From: Methylobacterium tardum
GTDB lineage: Bacteria; Pseudomonadota; Alphaproteobacteria; Rhizobiales; Beijerinckiaceae
DNA length: 64,000 bases
NCBI RefSeq assembly: GCF_023546765.1
Contig: NZ_CP097484.1
Location: 1,677,501-1,741,500, forward strand
Direction of reading: 5' to 3'
Shown: piece by piece, positions 1 to 7,650 of the stretch
Layout of the letters: each line of letters opens with the position of its first letter
Numbering within the stretch: the first letter of the stretch is position 1
The notes under the pieces: generated by a model
Told to the model about the DNA's origin: nothing
Database searches by the model: none
What the model saw: the letters and a program-made list of their open reading frames with translations, nothing else
Made by a program: the position numbers and the translations under genes

Positions 1-27
1 CGTCGCGCCCCGGTTCCGGTCATGCAG

Positions 28-300
28 CTATCGAGCTGGTGCCGAGGTGCCGCCGCCCACGCCGACGCCTGGGCGAGCCGTACCCGTCCCGGGCACCGTC
101 GCGGCGCCGGCTGCACCCGCTGGTGCACGGGTGCTCGTGCCGGTCGCCTCTTCAGTCGCCTTCTGCCCTTCGCTCTTCACCGAGCCCGGGTTGTTCATGT
201 TGCCGGTCGCGCTGCCGCCACCGGCTGGCTGCTGGGCATAGGCCGTGCCGGTCAGGGCAATGGCGAGAGCGGCCGCGAGGCCGAATGTCTTGATGGTCAT
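28..300 (-). CDS. small exported Gly/Ala/Thr-rich protein
   Basis: A 90-residue protein that starts with a clear signal peptide (residues 1-22: MTIK, a hydrophobic Ala/Leu stretch, then AYA-Q as a type I cleavage site). The mature part is low complexity, rich in Gly, Ala, Thr and Pro, with no cysteines and no recognisable domain. The ATG is preceded by a good ribosome site (GAGGAAAC, about 6 bases upstream on the minus strand). Small secreted proteins of this composition are common in Methylobacterium. Function is unknown; a periplasmic or envelope location is inferred only from the signal peptide. Confidence 0.7.
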   Translation of the reverse strand: MTIKTFGLAAALAIALTGTAYAQQPAGGGSATGNMNNPGSVKSEGQKATEEATGTSTRAPAGAAGAATVPGTGTARPGVGVGGGTSAPAR

Positions 301-482
301 GAGCGTTTCCTCGGTTCGGCCCGTGTTCGGGCTCGCCAGGGCAACGCAGCGGAGGGTGCTCCGTTCGATGGAAGCTTGCTGATGCCTGAACCGGGTTCGA
401 CTGCTGCTCCTGCGCTGACGCTGCGCCGGCCAACTGCCAGCGCTATGACATCTACCGCCGAGGCGGCCCGCCGCACTACAAA

Positions 483-935
483 ATGTCGGACGAGGAGCGC
501 GACGCCCGCCGCGTCGGGTACGCCGCCCGCGATCGCGCCCATGCCGCGGTAATCAGGGCCAAGCGCGCTCATGAGCGCGCGCTGGCCAAGGAAGCCGACG
601 CCGCTCGGATGGCGGTAGAGGTCGACCGGATCCGCTCCGAGATCCGCGTCAGCGTGAAGTCCCCTACCGGGCGGCTCGCGGCCATCGACGCAGCCGGCAT
701 GCTGATCCTTGGGCCTCAGGGAGCCGTCGGATGCGGCGGTGCTCTCCTGCGTACCCTGGAGGTCCTGGTGGGCAAGGGACGGCATCCTGTGCCGTCCCTG
801 CTGGCCGTAGGGCCCTGGCAGGACGAGGCGGCTCTGAGGGCCGCCCTGGACGCCTTCCGGCCCAAGCTGGCCGCGATCGGACTGTGGGTTTGCCGGCGGA
901 AGGCTGGGTGGCGGCTGGCGAAGGCGGCGACATAA
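483..935 (+). CDS. hypothetical protein with possible C-terminal winged-helix domain
   Basis: A 150-residue protein. Residues 1-55 are highly charged and probably helical. The last 60 residues (LLRTLEVLV ... RPKLAAIGLWVCRRKAGWRLAK) have the spacing of an OmpR/PhoB-type winged helix, ending in a GWRL hairpin like the family's GYRL, but no receiver domain precedes it. The frame is open upstream to base 390 without any start codon, and the chosen ATG has no clear ribosome site, so the gene may be truncated or start weakly. It lies just before the AT-rich gene at 1072. The winged-helix assignment is an inference from pattern only. Confidence 0.5.
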   Translation: MSDEERDARRVGYAARDRAHAAVIRAKRAHERALAKEADAARMAVEVDRIRSEIRVSVKSPTGRLAAIDAAGMLILGPQGAVGCGGALLRTLEVLVGKGRHPVPSLLAVGPWQDEAALRAALDAFRPKLAAIGLWVCRRKAGWRLAKAAT

Positions 936-1071
936 CAACATAGAGGCCACGTGTTTATTGTCATTTATCCTGCGATTTTCAGGGGATAAACCAATAACGG
1001 CTGATTTCATGGGTGACATCATGGATTTTAGGTTGTCAGCATAGCGTGGGGTGTTCAACTTCAGGCTTTCG

Positions 1072-2505
1072 ATGGCTTCGCTTGTAGCTCCAATCCTCTT
1101 TTCGCAACGGTTCAACATATCCCCGAGCGCCCTCGACGCTGCAGGTCTGCTAGATCCAATCCTAAACGCCGATACTAAGCTATTCATAGATCCTTTGTTA
1201 CTTTCATCAAGTAACAATGACACAATGCGCAGAAATGGCTTCGATGCGTTGAAGGATAGGTTCAACAAGATAGTTCGACTTGTTATTGCAAGTCAGCGCA
1301 GAGGAGATGTTGCTTGGCGAAACGCGGCGCGTCTTCTGGATCTCAATGAAAGACCTGAAACCGGACTTGGATATGGCGGCGCGAGCACAAGTGGTGCCTC
1401 AAGGCCAGATGACATCAGACAGAAAGTCCTGGCAACAGCGAAGGAAATCACTCAACTTGGCGAAACGGATCCCCAAATTATATCCTTGATGGGGATGTTT
1501 GAGGATGGAATCGGCCCGGATACCATAAGCGACCTTACAACGAATTCCATATTGCCTGTTCTGTGCAGTTTGACAGAAGATTTCTGCCGGTCGCAGAATG
1601 TACCGATAGAAAATTTTCCAAAATATGATGCGAACTTACCCGAAAACCCTCTTCGTCCTGGGACACCAGTAATATTAGTACCAAAAGATATATTGCGCGA
1701 ATTACCTCTTGCTGTGGATTGGTCTGATGTTTCTCGTGTTATTCTGGAAATTGAGGAGATTCGTGACTCCTTCAACAAGTTTCTCGGTCCTATGCTAGAG
1801 GTAACAGTTCGAGATAGAAAACGTGCGCTAAGGGCTGCTACCCTCGAAAATCTAAAGAACTTTCAGGATGCATTTTCAGTTGTGCTGGAGTCGAGTGATA
1901 ATTACGACCCGAACGCCGATGTATTAAATTTTTATAACTTCAGAAAAATTTTAAACTCTAATCTTTCGCAATTTGCGGGCTCGGTTACGCCTGCGGCTAC
2001 TAAATCAAAGGACGAATTGGCGAGAATTGTAAGGGAGATTATAGCAAATTTTAAATACCAAATTGAAAACAACAATATGTGGGAGCTTCTCTGGCACGGC
2101 GAAGTCCCAAAGAGGGAACGGGCATCGCAGTTGCTCTTTTTTGCGCTCGCCGATGTCTTTTGCAGAGCGAATAATATTGACATATCTCCTGAGACACATT
2201 CTGGAGGCGGTCCTGTAGATTTTAAATTTTCAAGTGGATACACAAATCGGATCGTTGTAGAAATCAAGCGTTCGATGGGTACTGTCGTTCACGGCTACAA
2301 GACGCAGACAGAAATTTACAAGCGGGCAGCACGAACAGATGAAGCTATATTTATAATCATAAATGTTGGAAAACTAGGTGAAAAACTGAAGGTCATTACA
2401 CAGTGGCAGAAGGTGCGAAAGAACGCGGGTCAATCATCTCCTGAGATCGTCATAGTTGATGCTTTGAAAAAAGCGTCGGCAAGTAAACGAGATGAATCAG
2501 ATTAA
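1072..2505 (+). CDS. AT-rich PD-(D/E)XK nuclease-like protein, candidate defence gene
   Basis: About 477 residues. The C-terminal third carries a PD-(D/E)XK-like core: GGGPVDFKF, a strand, then IVVEIKRS (D-x(n)-E-x-K), followed by HGYKTQTEIYKRA and a hydrophobic strand (AIFIIINVG), the order seen in restriction-endonuclease-fold nucleases. The N-terminal part is mostly helical with fixed-looking motifs FIDPLLL, GDVAWRNA, LGYGG and GIGPDTISDLTTN; I cannot name a family for it. The ATG at 1072 has AGG seven bases upstream; a GTG at 1051 is an alternative start. Base composition is far richer in A and T than the surroundings, with many rare codons (ATA, TTA, AGA), indicating recent transfer. No methyltransferase gene is adjacent. 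Nuclease fold is inference; DNA or RNA target unknown. Confidence 0.72.
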   Translation: MASLVAPILFSQRFNISPSALDAAGLLDPILNADTKLFIDPLLLSSSNNDTMRRNGFDALKDRFNKIVRLVIASQRRGDVAWRNAARLLDLNERPETGLGYGGASTSGASRPDDIRQKVLATAKEITQLGETDPQIISLMGMFEDGIGPDTISDLTTNSILPVLCSLTEDFCRSQNVPIENFPKYDANLPENPLRPGTPVILVPKDILRELPLAVDWSDVSRVILEIEEIRDSFNKFLGPMLEVTVRDRKRALRAATLENLKNFQDAFSVVLESSDNYDPNADVLNFYNFRKILNSNLSQFAGSVTPAATKSKDELARIVREIIANFKYQIENNNMWELLWHGEVPKRERASQLLFFALADVFCRANNIDISPETHSGGGPVDFKFSSGYTNRIVVEIKRSMGTVVHGYKTQTEIYKRAARTDEAIFIIINVGKLGEKLKVITQWQKVRKNAGQSSPEIVIVDALKKASASKRDESD

Positions 2506-2588
2506 CGAAGGTCGGCGTCCGGCGCGGACGCTCAGCCCCCTTCGACAACCTCTACCTGATCCATAAAGCAGTCGGGAAACTCGGAAGG

Positions 2589-2655
2589 ACGCGGACCTGC
2601 AACCAGACCGTTATGAGCGGTCGGCTCTAACCGTCGACCAACGATGGTATATCGC
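2589..2655 (-). pseudogene. degenerate tRNA-Met(CAT)-like remnant
   Basis: On the minus strand the sequence has GGTTAGAGCC (D-arm 3' half), a perfect five-pair anticodon stem GACCG/CGGTC around the loop CTCATAA (anticodon CAT), a variable segment TGGTT, and GCAGG opening a T-arm. The T-loop and acceptor stem do not close: TTCGA is replaced by TCCGC and no CCA end is seen. It therefore looks like a decayed tRNA-Met or tRNA-Ile2 copy. Lying between two AT-rich genes, it could be the scar of an element that integrated at a tRNA gene. Boundaries are approximate. Confidence 0.45.
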
Positions 2656-2681
2656 TAGGAAGGTTGAGGTGTGCCGGGGTA

Positions 2682-3374
2682 CTATTTGACGTAATTACGG
2701 GTAATGAAACTGATTATCCCTTCTATCGTCACCTTGAGATCATTGTCGTTCCACAATTGGTAAAAAGAAACCGTAGCGAAAACCGCAGATACGGCTAGTA
2801 GGTTATTATAAGCTATTTTAGGGATCCTGTAGCCTATTAACTTGCGTTGACTCACTGTCGACTTCGCCTCTCGATCAGTGAAAGCTACCGGATGCATATA
2901 GTCCTTGCTCAATTCAAATAGGATTGCGTCGAGCTTTTCCTGAGCTCGCGCGACGGCCTTGGCAAGCAGACGGCAGATCCAATAACCTAGCGCTGCAATG
3001 CCAGATGAGGCAAATGGTATGCTTCTCGCGTTGATAGCTCCGGCAATAACCAGCGAAAAGAAAACCATCATAAAGTTGAATCTTTGGTTGAGTAGATTTT
3101 CGATGAAGACCCTCTCTTGACTCAGATCCCAATGTGGCGACAGCTTCATCGCAGGTACGTTCTTGTAGACGCGCTCGGAAGAATTGTTCGTTATCAGAAC
3201 GCAACACGCCTTCATTGTTTCTTCGTCAAAAATATGCTGCTGAGCCGAGTTGCCGAATTTTTTGATGTCATCAACTAGACAGCCAATCACTCGGTAAACG
3301 CCGATATCAATGCAGCGATAATGTTTACCGCTGTGATCAAAATCGGCACCGATGCAAAAGTCGCCTAGGTTCAT
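2682..3374 (-). CDS. hypothetical membrane protein of AT-rich island
   Basis: A 230-residue protein. The first 110 residues look soluble, with four cysteines (FCIG, YRCID, IGCLV, ACCVL). Two or three hydrophobic segments follow: FMMVFFSLVIAGAI (about 100-115), a weaker one through GIAALGYWICRLLA (about 120-140), and LLAVSAVFATVSFYQLW near the C-terminus. No family recognised. Like the gene at 1072 it is clearly AT-richer than the flanks, so both probably arrived together. They are convergent and separated by the tRNA-like remnant. A membrane effector or sensor of the same module is possible but unproven. Confidence 0.6.
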   Translation of the reverse strand: MNLGDFCIGADFDHSGKHYRCIDIGVYRVIGCLVDDIKKFGNSAQQHIFDEETMKACCVLITNNSSERVYKNVPAMKLSPHWDLSQERVFIENLLNQRFNFMMVFFSLVIAGAINARSIPFASSGIAALGYWICRLLAKAVARAQEKLDAILFELSKDYMHPVAFTDREAKSTVSQRKLIGYRIPKIAYNNLLAVSAVFATVSFYQLWNDNDLKVTIEGIISFITRNYVK

Positions 3375-3413
3375 CGATCCACTCTCATCAGGACTGAAAG
3401 AACTGCGGTGCCT

Positions 3414-3749
3414 CTACCTGCTCCGCCCTGAATCATTTTCCAGGTGGATGGAACATGGTGCCGCTCTGAACCGTGTAGCCCTGGGAAACGTCACTACCTT
3501 CCCCTGTGTGTAGCCGAGCTTGTCGCGCATGAGCCGGGCGACGATGAAGCCAGCGTTCTGCAAGCTGCTTGGGTTCTTGTCCCGGTAGCGGACGAAGGTA
3601 TCCGCTAGCATGTGATCCACCCCGAACAAGGCGGGTCGCCCCTCCGAGGCAGCGGCCACCGCGGCGGCTTCTCCAGACGGTGAGAAAATCGCGGCCGTCA
3701 TCGCGAGGAATTCCGGGTGCTTCTCGGATATGCTGGTGCCACTAGTCAC
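3414..3749 (-). CDS. hypothetical protein, 111 aa
   Basis: The reading frame extends upstream to 3896, but a GTG at 3747-3749 is preceded by a strong ribosome site (GAGAGGAAA, five bases upstream), so I start there. The product has an Ala-rich helix (about 25-42) and a conserved-looking stretch around residues 50-85 (VDHMLADTFVRYRDKNP, LMRDKLGYTQGK). No signal peptide, membrane segment or known domain. Composition returns to the high-GC host level, so it lies outside the AT-rich island. Function unknown. Confidence 0.45.
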   Translation of the reverse strand: MTSGTSISEKHPEFLAMTAAIFSPSGEAAAVAAASEGRPALFGVDHMLADTFVRYRDKNPSSLQNAGFIVARLMRDKLGYTQGKVVTFPRATRFRAAPCSIHLENDSGRSR

Positions 3750-3925
3750 GCCGTTTCCTCTCAGGGTGCCCGGTTGAGTTGCCGTTGCCAGTGAGCGTGG
3801 CGGCAGGGCTCTACCCATAGGCGACCATGAACGCGGCAGAAGGCGGTAGCCGGCGCGCATCCGGAAACGCAAAAACCCCGCCGCCTTGCCGGGCACTGGG
3901 TTGCTTTCGGCCTACACGATCCCGA

Positions 3926-4216
3926 TCACCGGCGCGGTGGATCGCTCCAGACCCTTGTGCCTTGAGCCGCGGGCTGTTTTGCCACCTCGACCTTCGCCTC
4001 AGATTGCGACGCGGCCTTTCCGGCCGCAACTTCCTTGACCTTCGGCGTGATCGAGCCGGTGGTGACCGGGTCCCCCCAATCCGATCCGACTTTGGCGCCC
4101 TGCTGCTCAACCAGCGCTGGAAGGTTGCGCTCGTAGCCGATGGCGGTGGCGGTCAGCCCGACCCCGACCAGGACGAAAGCCATCCCGTCGACGATCACGT
4201 GGCCCAGTATCGGCAT
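3926..4216 (-). CDS. small single-pass membrane protein
   Basis: A 96-residue protein with one membrane segment at residues 7-26 (VIVDGMAFVLVGVGLTATAIGY), then a hydrophilic Lys/Ala-rich tail containing VTTGSI, a segment common in short periplasmic or inner-membrane proteins of Methylobacterium. No catalytic motif. It stands alone among other small accessory genes. Function not known. Confidence 0.5.
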   Translation of the reverse strand: MPILGHVIVDGMAFVLVGVGLTATAIGYERNLPALVEQQGAKVGSDWGDPVTTGSITPKVKEVAAGKAASQSEAKVEVAKQPAAQGTRVWSDPPRR

Positions 4217-4625
4217 GACACGCGCCCTAGCTGAGGAGCCTCAGAGCTACGGCGGAGGCCTTAACGATCCGGGTCCGAAAAGCAGAAAACCCGCCCCGGC
4301 TTGCGCCCGGAAGCGTCGGCCTTTTGCTGCCTTCAATTAGCGTCTGGCCGCCTACGAGGACGCCCAGGCACCGCCGCGATCCGACTGATGGACGAGGATC
4401 TCCGGACCGCCGGCCTCTCCCGCACGGCGGACCGAACGAAGGGCCCCGGCCGCCTGAGCGGTCCGGGACTCATCTCGCTCTCGTGCGACTTCTGCTGATG
4501 TTCGCCAGATCTGAAGCATGAATTCGGTCGATATCCGGCCTGATTATCGAACCTTTTCCATCCATGCTCTTGACTATCCATCGAGCTCGTCGCGTTCGTT
4601 GTACGCCCATAACAAGGAGGCGCAG
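4217..4625. other. non-coding gap upstream of the MucR-like gene
   Basis: No convincing gene on either strand; short open frames here lack ribosome sites and have shadow-like composition. The segment must contain the promoter of the MucR-like gene, and its last bases carry that gene's ribosome site, but no clear -35/-10 pair stands out. Confidence 0.4.
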
Positions 4626-5195
4626 GTGGACGAGGACGTCGCGGTGTCAGAACAGAACCAAGTCAATTTCATCGACCTCACCGCCGACATTGTCGCGGCG
4701 TACGTGTCGAATAACTCGGTACGTCCGGCTGATCTGCCAGCACTCCTGGCCGACGTTCACGCTGCGATCGCCGGGCTCAACAGCGCACCTGCTTCCGCCG
4801 AGCCGAAGGTGGAGAAGCTGACACCCGCGCAGATCCGAAAGTCGATCACGCCGGATGCGCTAATCAGCTTCATCGACGGCAAGCCGTACAAGACGCTGAA
4901 GCGGCACGTCACCGGCAACGGCATGACGATGGATGAGTACCGCGAGCGCTACGGATTGCCGCGTGATTACCCTTCCGTAGCCGCCAGCTACTCGGAGCAG
5001 CGCTCTAAGCTCGCCCTGGCCCTTGGTCTCGGCAACCAGCGCCGAAGCGCGGCGCCGAAGGTGGCTGAGGTCGCCGAGACCATCGCCGCGGCGCCGAAGG
5101 CCCGCGGCCGGAAGAAGGCTGCCGAGCCGACTGCTGCGCCGGCCGAGAAGCCAACCCGGGGCCGCAAGCCAAAGAAGGCCGCTGCTGCCGAGTGA
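4626..5195 (+). CDS. MucR/Ros-family regulator lacking zinc ligands, with AT-hook-like tail
   Basis: MucR/Ros proteins are rhizobial transcriptional and H-NS-like regulators. The N-terminus has the family signature (NFIDLTADIVAAYVSNNSV, PADLPALL). The DNA-binding core reads FIDGKPYKTLKRHVTGNGMT, DEYRERYGLPRDYP: it matches the Ros/MucR C2H2 region, but both cysteines and the second histidine are absent, so no zinc is expected. The last 40 residues are basic and Ala/Pro-rich with two RGRK blocks resembling AT-hooks. The GTG start at 4626 has AAGGAGG five bases upstream; an upstream ATG at 4518 has none. Probably 189 residues. It may silence AT-rich DNA such as the island at 1-3.4 kb (inference). 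Confidence 0.8.
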   Translation: MDEDVAVSEQNQVNFIDLTADIVAAYVSNNSVRPADLPALLADVHAAIAGLNSAPASAEPKVEKLTPAQIRKSITPDALISFIDGKPYKTLKRHVTGNGMTMDEYRERYGLPRDYPSVAASYSEQRSKLALALGLGNQRRSAAPKVAEVAETIAAAPKARGRKKAAEPTAAPAEKPTRGRKPKKAAAAE

Positions 5196-5208
5196 GGCCG
5201 CTCGGGTC

Positions 5209-6141
5209 CTATGACGTAGCGGCGTCAGACTGCCCGAGATCGATGATGACGATCTCGGGCGGCGCACCCAAGCGTACCGGGCGTCCGGCTACAAAGTGGG
5301 ATCCCAGGCCAGCCGACACCACCAGATCGCGTCCGTGCTCGACGATGTGGCCGTAGGCGTAGCGCTGACCGTAGCGGGAGGGGATCCAGGGCGACCAGCC
5401 CAGAATGCGGATCTGGCCACCATGTGTATGCCCGGACAACGTCAGAACCACCCGAGGATCGAGATCCTGGGCAAAAATGTCCGGCTCATGCGCCAGCAGG
5501 ATCACGGGCTCTCCCGCCGGCACATCCCGAAGCGTTTGGTCGAGGGTGTCGAGACGGAACTGCTCGAACTGCTGCTGCAACCGCGGCCGCCCCGGTGCCT
5601 CCTCGCTCCCCAGACCGGCGAGCCATAGCGGTGCCGCAAGGTCGAGCCGCACTGCCGCGTTCTCGATGAACGGTATGCCGGCCCCCCGCAAAGCTCGTTC
5701 GGCACGTGTAGGACCGTAGCCGCGGCGGCGCGCTTCCCGGTCGTCGCCCCAATCGTGATTGCCCTGGATCGCGTAGACGCCTTTCGGCGCCACCAGCCCG
5801 CGCAGGATGGCAGCGACCCTCTCGAACGGCACTGGCCCTGGGCTCTGCGAGCCGTAATCGCCCAGGAGCACGGTGACGTCTGGGGCGAGAGCGTTGGTTC
5901 GGGCGACCACCGCCACGATCTCAGCCTCACCCATACATCGTGGGTGAGCATGGAAGTCGGTCAGGACGGCTACGCGCAGGCGCAAGCCGTGCGGCCAGCC
6001 CTGGGGCGACAGGCGATAGCTGGTGACCTGCACGCGATAAGGCTCAAGCGCCGTCGCGTACCCAGCGCTCATCAAGCTTCCTGCCGTGACCAGGGCACCG
6101 GTCAGAGCAGGGCGGGAGAGCAGCGCGCGCCGTGTGAGCAT
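5209..6141 (-). CDS. Tat-exported calcineurin-like metallophosphoesterase
   Basis: A 310-residue member of the YkuE-like metallophosphoesterases. The N-terminus has TRRALLSR followed by a hydrophobic stretch, a plausible twin-arginine signal. Metal-binding blocks appear in order: TDFHAH (about 62), GDYG (about 94), GNHD (about 127), HEPD (about 218) and SGHTHGGQ (about 234), all intact, so a di-metal phosphodiesterase or phosphatase is expected in the periplasm. Substrate is not predictable; relatives act on lipid or cell-wall phosphates. Convergent with the MucR-like gene, 13 bases apart. Confidence 0.85.
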   Translation of the reverse strand: MLTRRALLSRPALTGALVTAGSLMSAGYATALEPYRVQVTSYRLSPQGWPHGLRLRVAVLTDFHAHPRCMGEAEIVAVVARTNALAPDVTVLLGDYGSQSPGPVPFERVAAILRGLVAPKGVYAIQGNHDWGDDREARRRGYGPTRAERALRGAGIPFIENAAVRLDLAAPLWLAGLGSEEAPGRPRLQQQFEQFRLDTLDQTLRDVPAGEPVILLAHEPDIFAQDLDPRVVLTLSGHTHGGQIRILGWSPWIPSRYGQRYAYGHIVEHGRDLVVSAGLGSHFVAGRPVRLGAPPEIVIIDLGQSDAATS

Positions 6142-6229
6142 CGGAGGTGAAGCGCCTGAACTCGGCCAAGGGAGTCGGGAAATAGCATCGGGCGGGTTTC
6201 GAACCCGTCACGATCACGTGGCATCTTTC

Positions 6230-6404
6230 AACAGGAGCTGCGGTAACGGCGCGCTCATCCAGGATATGCCGGATCACCCGGGGTCGGCCGCCTCGGCGTT
6301 CCGGATCTGCCGGGCCTCGTGCACCTGCTTGCGGGTTAGGCCGAGGTCCGAAACGGTGGCGGGGGGCATGTTCCCGGCCGGAACTCGGCGATCGGCGAGC
6401 TTCA
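6230..6404 (-). pseudogene. ParB-like phage/plasmid protein fragment, frameshifted
   Basis: Minus-strand translation gives LADRRVPAGN, then TVSDLGLTRKQVHEARQIR and NAEAADPG before a stop at 6274-6276. In another frame the reading continues VIRHILDERAVTAAP. The joined text resembles the helix-turn-helix part of phage or plasmid ParB-like proteins (DLGLT-K-x-HEARxIRDAE-DPG), from memory of the family and not from a search. One base missing near 6277 explains the break. No N-terminal ParB domain or downstream part is present, so this is a leftover of an element. Confidence 0.35.
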
Positions 6405-6758
6405 GTCCTTGAAGATCTGAAGCTCGCTCCCTGAAAGCTCATCGCGCTGGTCGGTGCACCATTGCTGCTCACCGGCCTCCTTCACCTCGGCATAGCACCG
6501 CGCCAGCTCGTCCTTGAAGGCGGCGTTGGCTCGCTCCCGACCGAGCACCTTGGTGGCCACGTCTCTTGCGGTCTGGGAGATCCGCAGCGCGGTTGTGCCA
6601 TCGATCGCGTAGTGCTTGCCGCAGAACGTGATGATAGCCGATTGCGCGCTGGATGCTCTGAGCAGGGCTAGAGCCTGCTCCTCCTGTGTCTGTGCGCGGA
6701 CCGCAGCAGCAGGCACGCTGGCGGCGAGGGCGACGGCAACGACGGCTCGATAGCGCAC
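6402..6758 (-). CDS. small exported protein, 118 aa
   Basis: Residues 1-22 form a signal peptide (MRYR, hydrophobic Ala/Val core, VRA-Q cleavage). The mature protein is helical and has three cysteines (ITFCGKHY, ARCYAEV, QQWCTDQ) that could form a disulphide. The FCGKHYAIDGTTALRIS segment looks conserved but I know no named family. Predicted periplasmic; function unknown. Confidence 0.6.
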   Translation of the reverse strand: MRYRAVVAVALAASVPAAAVRAQTQEEQALALLRASSAQSAIITFCGKHYAIDGTTALRISQTARDVATKVLGRERANAAFKDELARCYAEVKEAGEQQWCTDQRDELSGSELQIFKD

Positions 6759-6968
6759 GGCAGTTCTCTAGCGACCAGCACCCGTACAGCGCGACATCGG
6801 CCGACTGCAAGCGGCACAAGCAACTGATTCGATAGGCCAGCTCCAAGGGGGCTGCCCTGCATCATGCCGCAGCGGCTGAACGCCTGATCGTGAACGGCCG
6901 AGCCACACTTCTGCCCTCGGGCGGGATCTTCTTTAGCTTGCTGGGGGCAGCATCCGTGAGACGCGCTC

Positions 6969-7145
6969 ATGTCGCCGTGGTTGGCTGCCGTCCTGAGCCT
7001 TGAGGCCGCGATGTGCTCGGCGATCCTGGCCGAGGCCGCGCATGACCTGCGGAAGGAGCCTTGCCCGTCGGCACGCCTCGCCCTGGTGTCAGGCTGGCTG
7101 CTCTTGGCAGCAACGGGCTTCCTGCTGTGTTCGAAAGGGACGTGA
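6969..7145 (+). CDS. small two-helix membrane protein, 58 aa
   Basis: A 58-codon frame with ATG at 6969 and TGA at 7143-7145. The translation begins MSPWLAAVLSLEAAMCSAIL (hydrophobic), has a short basic loop (HDLRKEPCPSARL) and a second helix ALVSGWLLLAATGFLLC, ending KGT. The hydrophobic pattern and codon choice look real, but the ribosome site is weak. Function unknown. Confidence 0.4.
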   Translation: MSPWLAAVLSLEAAMCSAILAEAAHDLRKEPCPSARLALVSGWLLLAATGFLLCSKGT

Positions 7146-7278
7146 TCGTTGGCGGTTTCGTCGTGCTGCCCGGATGGTGGTGAGCGGAACGGCTTGAGCG
7201 GGAGTTCTATCCAAGACCCTGCTTCGCTCGTTCAACGTTCAGCGCCTCTTCCACGATGCAGAAGATGTATCGAGTTAC

Positions 7279-7650
7279 TCATGCACCGTGCACCCCGCTG
7301 ACGAGGCGAAACCGGATTGGACGGCCGGCTATGGATCCGCCGAGCCCGTCTGTGATCGGAATCGGAAAACAACTGGCCATTGCCGAGAGTGAGGCGGCCA
7401 CAAATGCTTGCTGGTCGACGTTGTCACCGATCAGCCGCGAGTGCGTGATCCGAGGCTTGCCCTGCAGGCTGCCGTCGCGTCTGAGTGTGAAGAGGACGGT
7501 GACCTCAGATCCTGCCGCTTCCGGTGCAACCTGGGCGCGGCGCGCGCAGACACTGAGAGCCTGCCAGAGATCGTTTAGCGTGTTCGCCGGATCAGCATGG
7601 GCGGCAGGCGCTGCGAGCGTCAGCACCAAAGCCAACGCTGACAGCCTCAC
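7279..7650 (-). CDS. exported protein with TonB-C-like domain
   Basis: A 123-residue protein with a signal peptide (residues 1-19, ending AHA-D). The mature part reads VTVLFTLRRDGSLQGKPRI, then FVAASLSAMASCFPIP and AGRPIRFRL, the strand-helix-strand layout of TonB C-terminal-like domains. It is a free-standing periplasmic version without the TonB membrane and proline-rich parts. The GTG start (7648-7650) overlaps the stop of the repressor-like gene upstream (GTGA), so the two are probably translated together. Confidence 0.65.
   Translation of the reverse strand: MRLSALALVLTLAAPAAHADPANTLNDLWQALSVCARRAQVAPEAAGSEVTVLFTLRRDGSLQGKPRITHSRLIGDNVDQQAFVAASLSAMASCFPIPITDGLGGSIAGRPIRFRLVSGVHGA

Noticed and set aside
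2541..3425. Near-repeat CCTCTACCTGATCC / CCTCTACCTGCTCC on both sides of the AT-rich membrane gene, as a target-site duplication
   Set aside because: Only about 14 bases with a mismatch, far too long for a transposon duplication and no inverted ends or transposase; chance or unrelated similarity is more likely.
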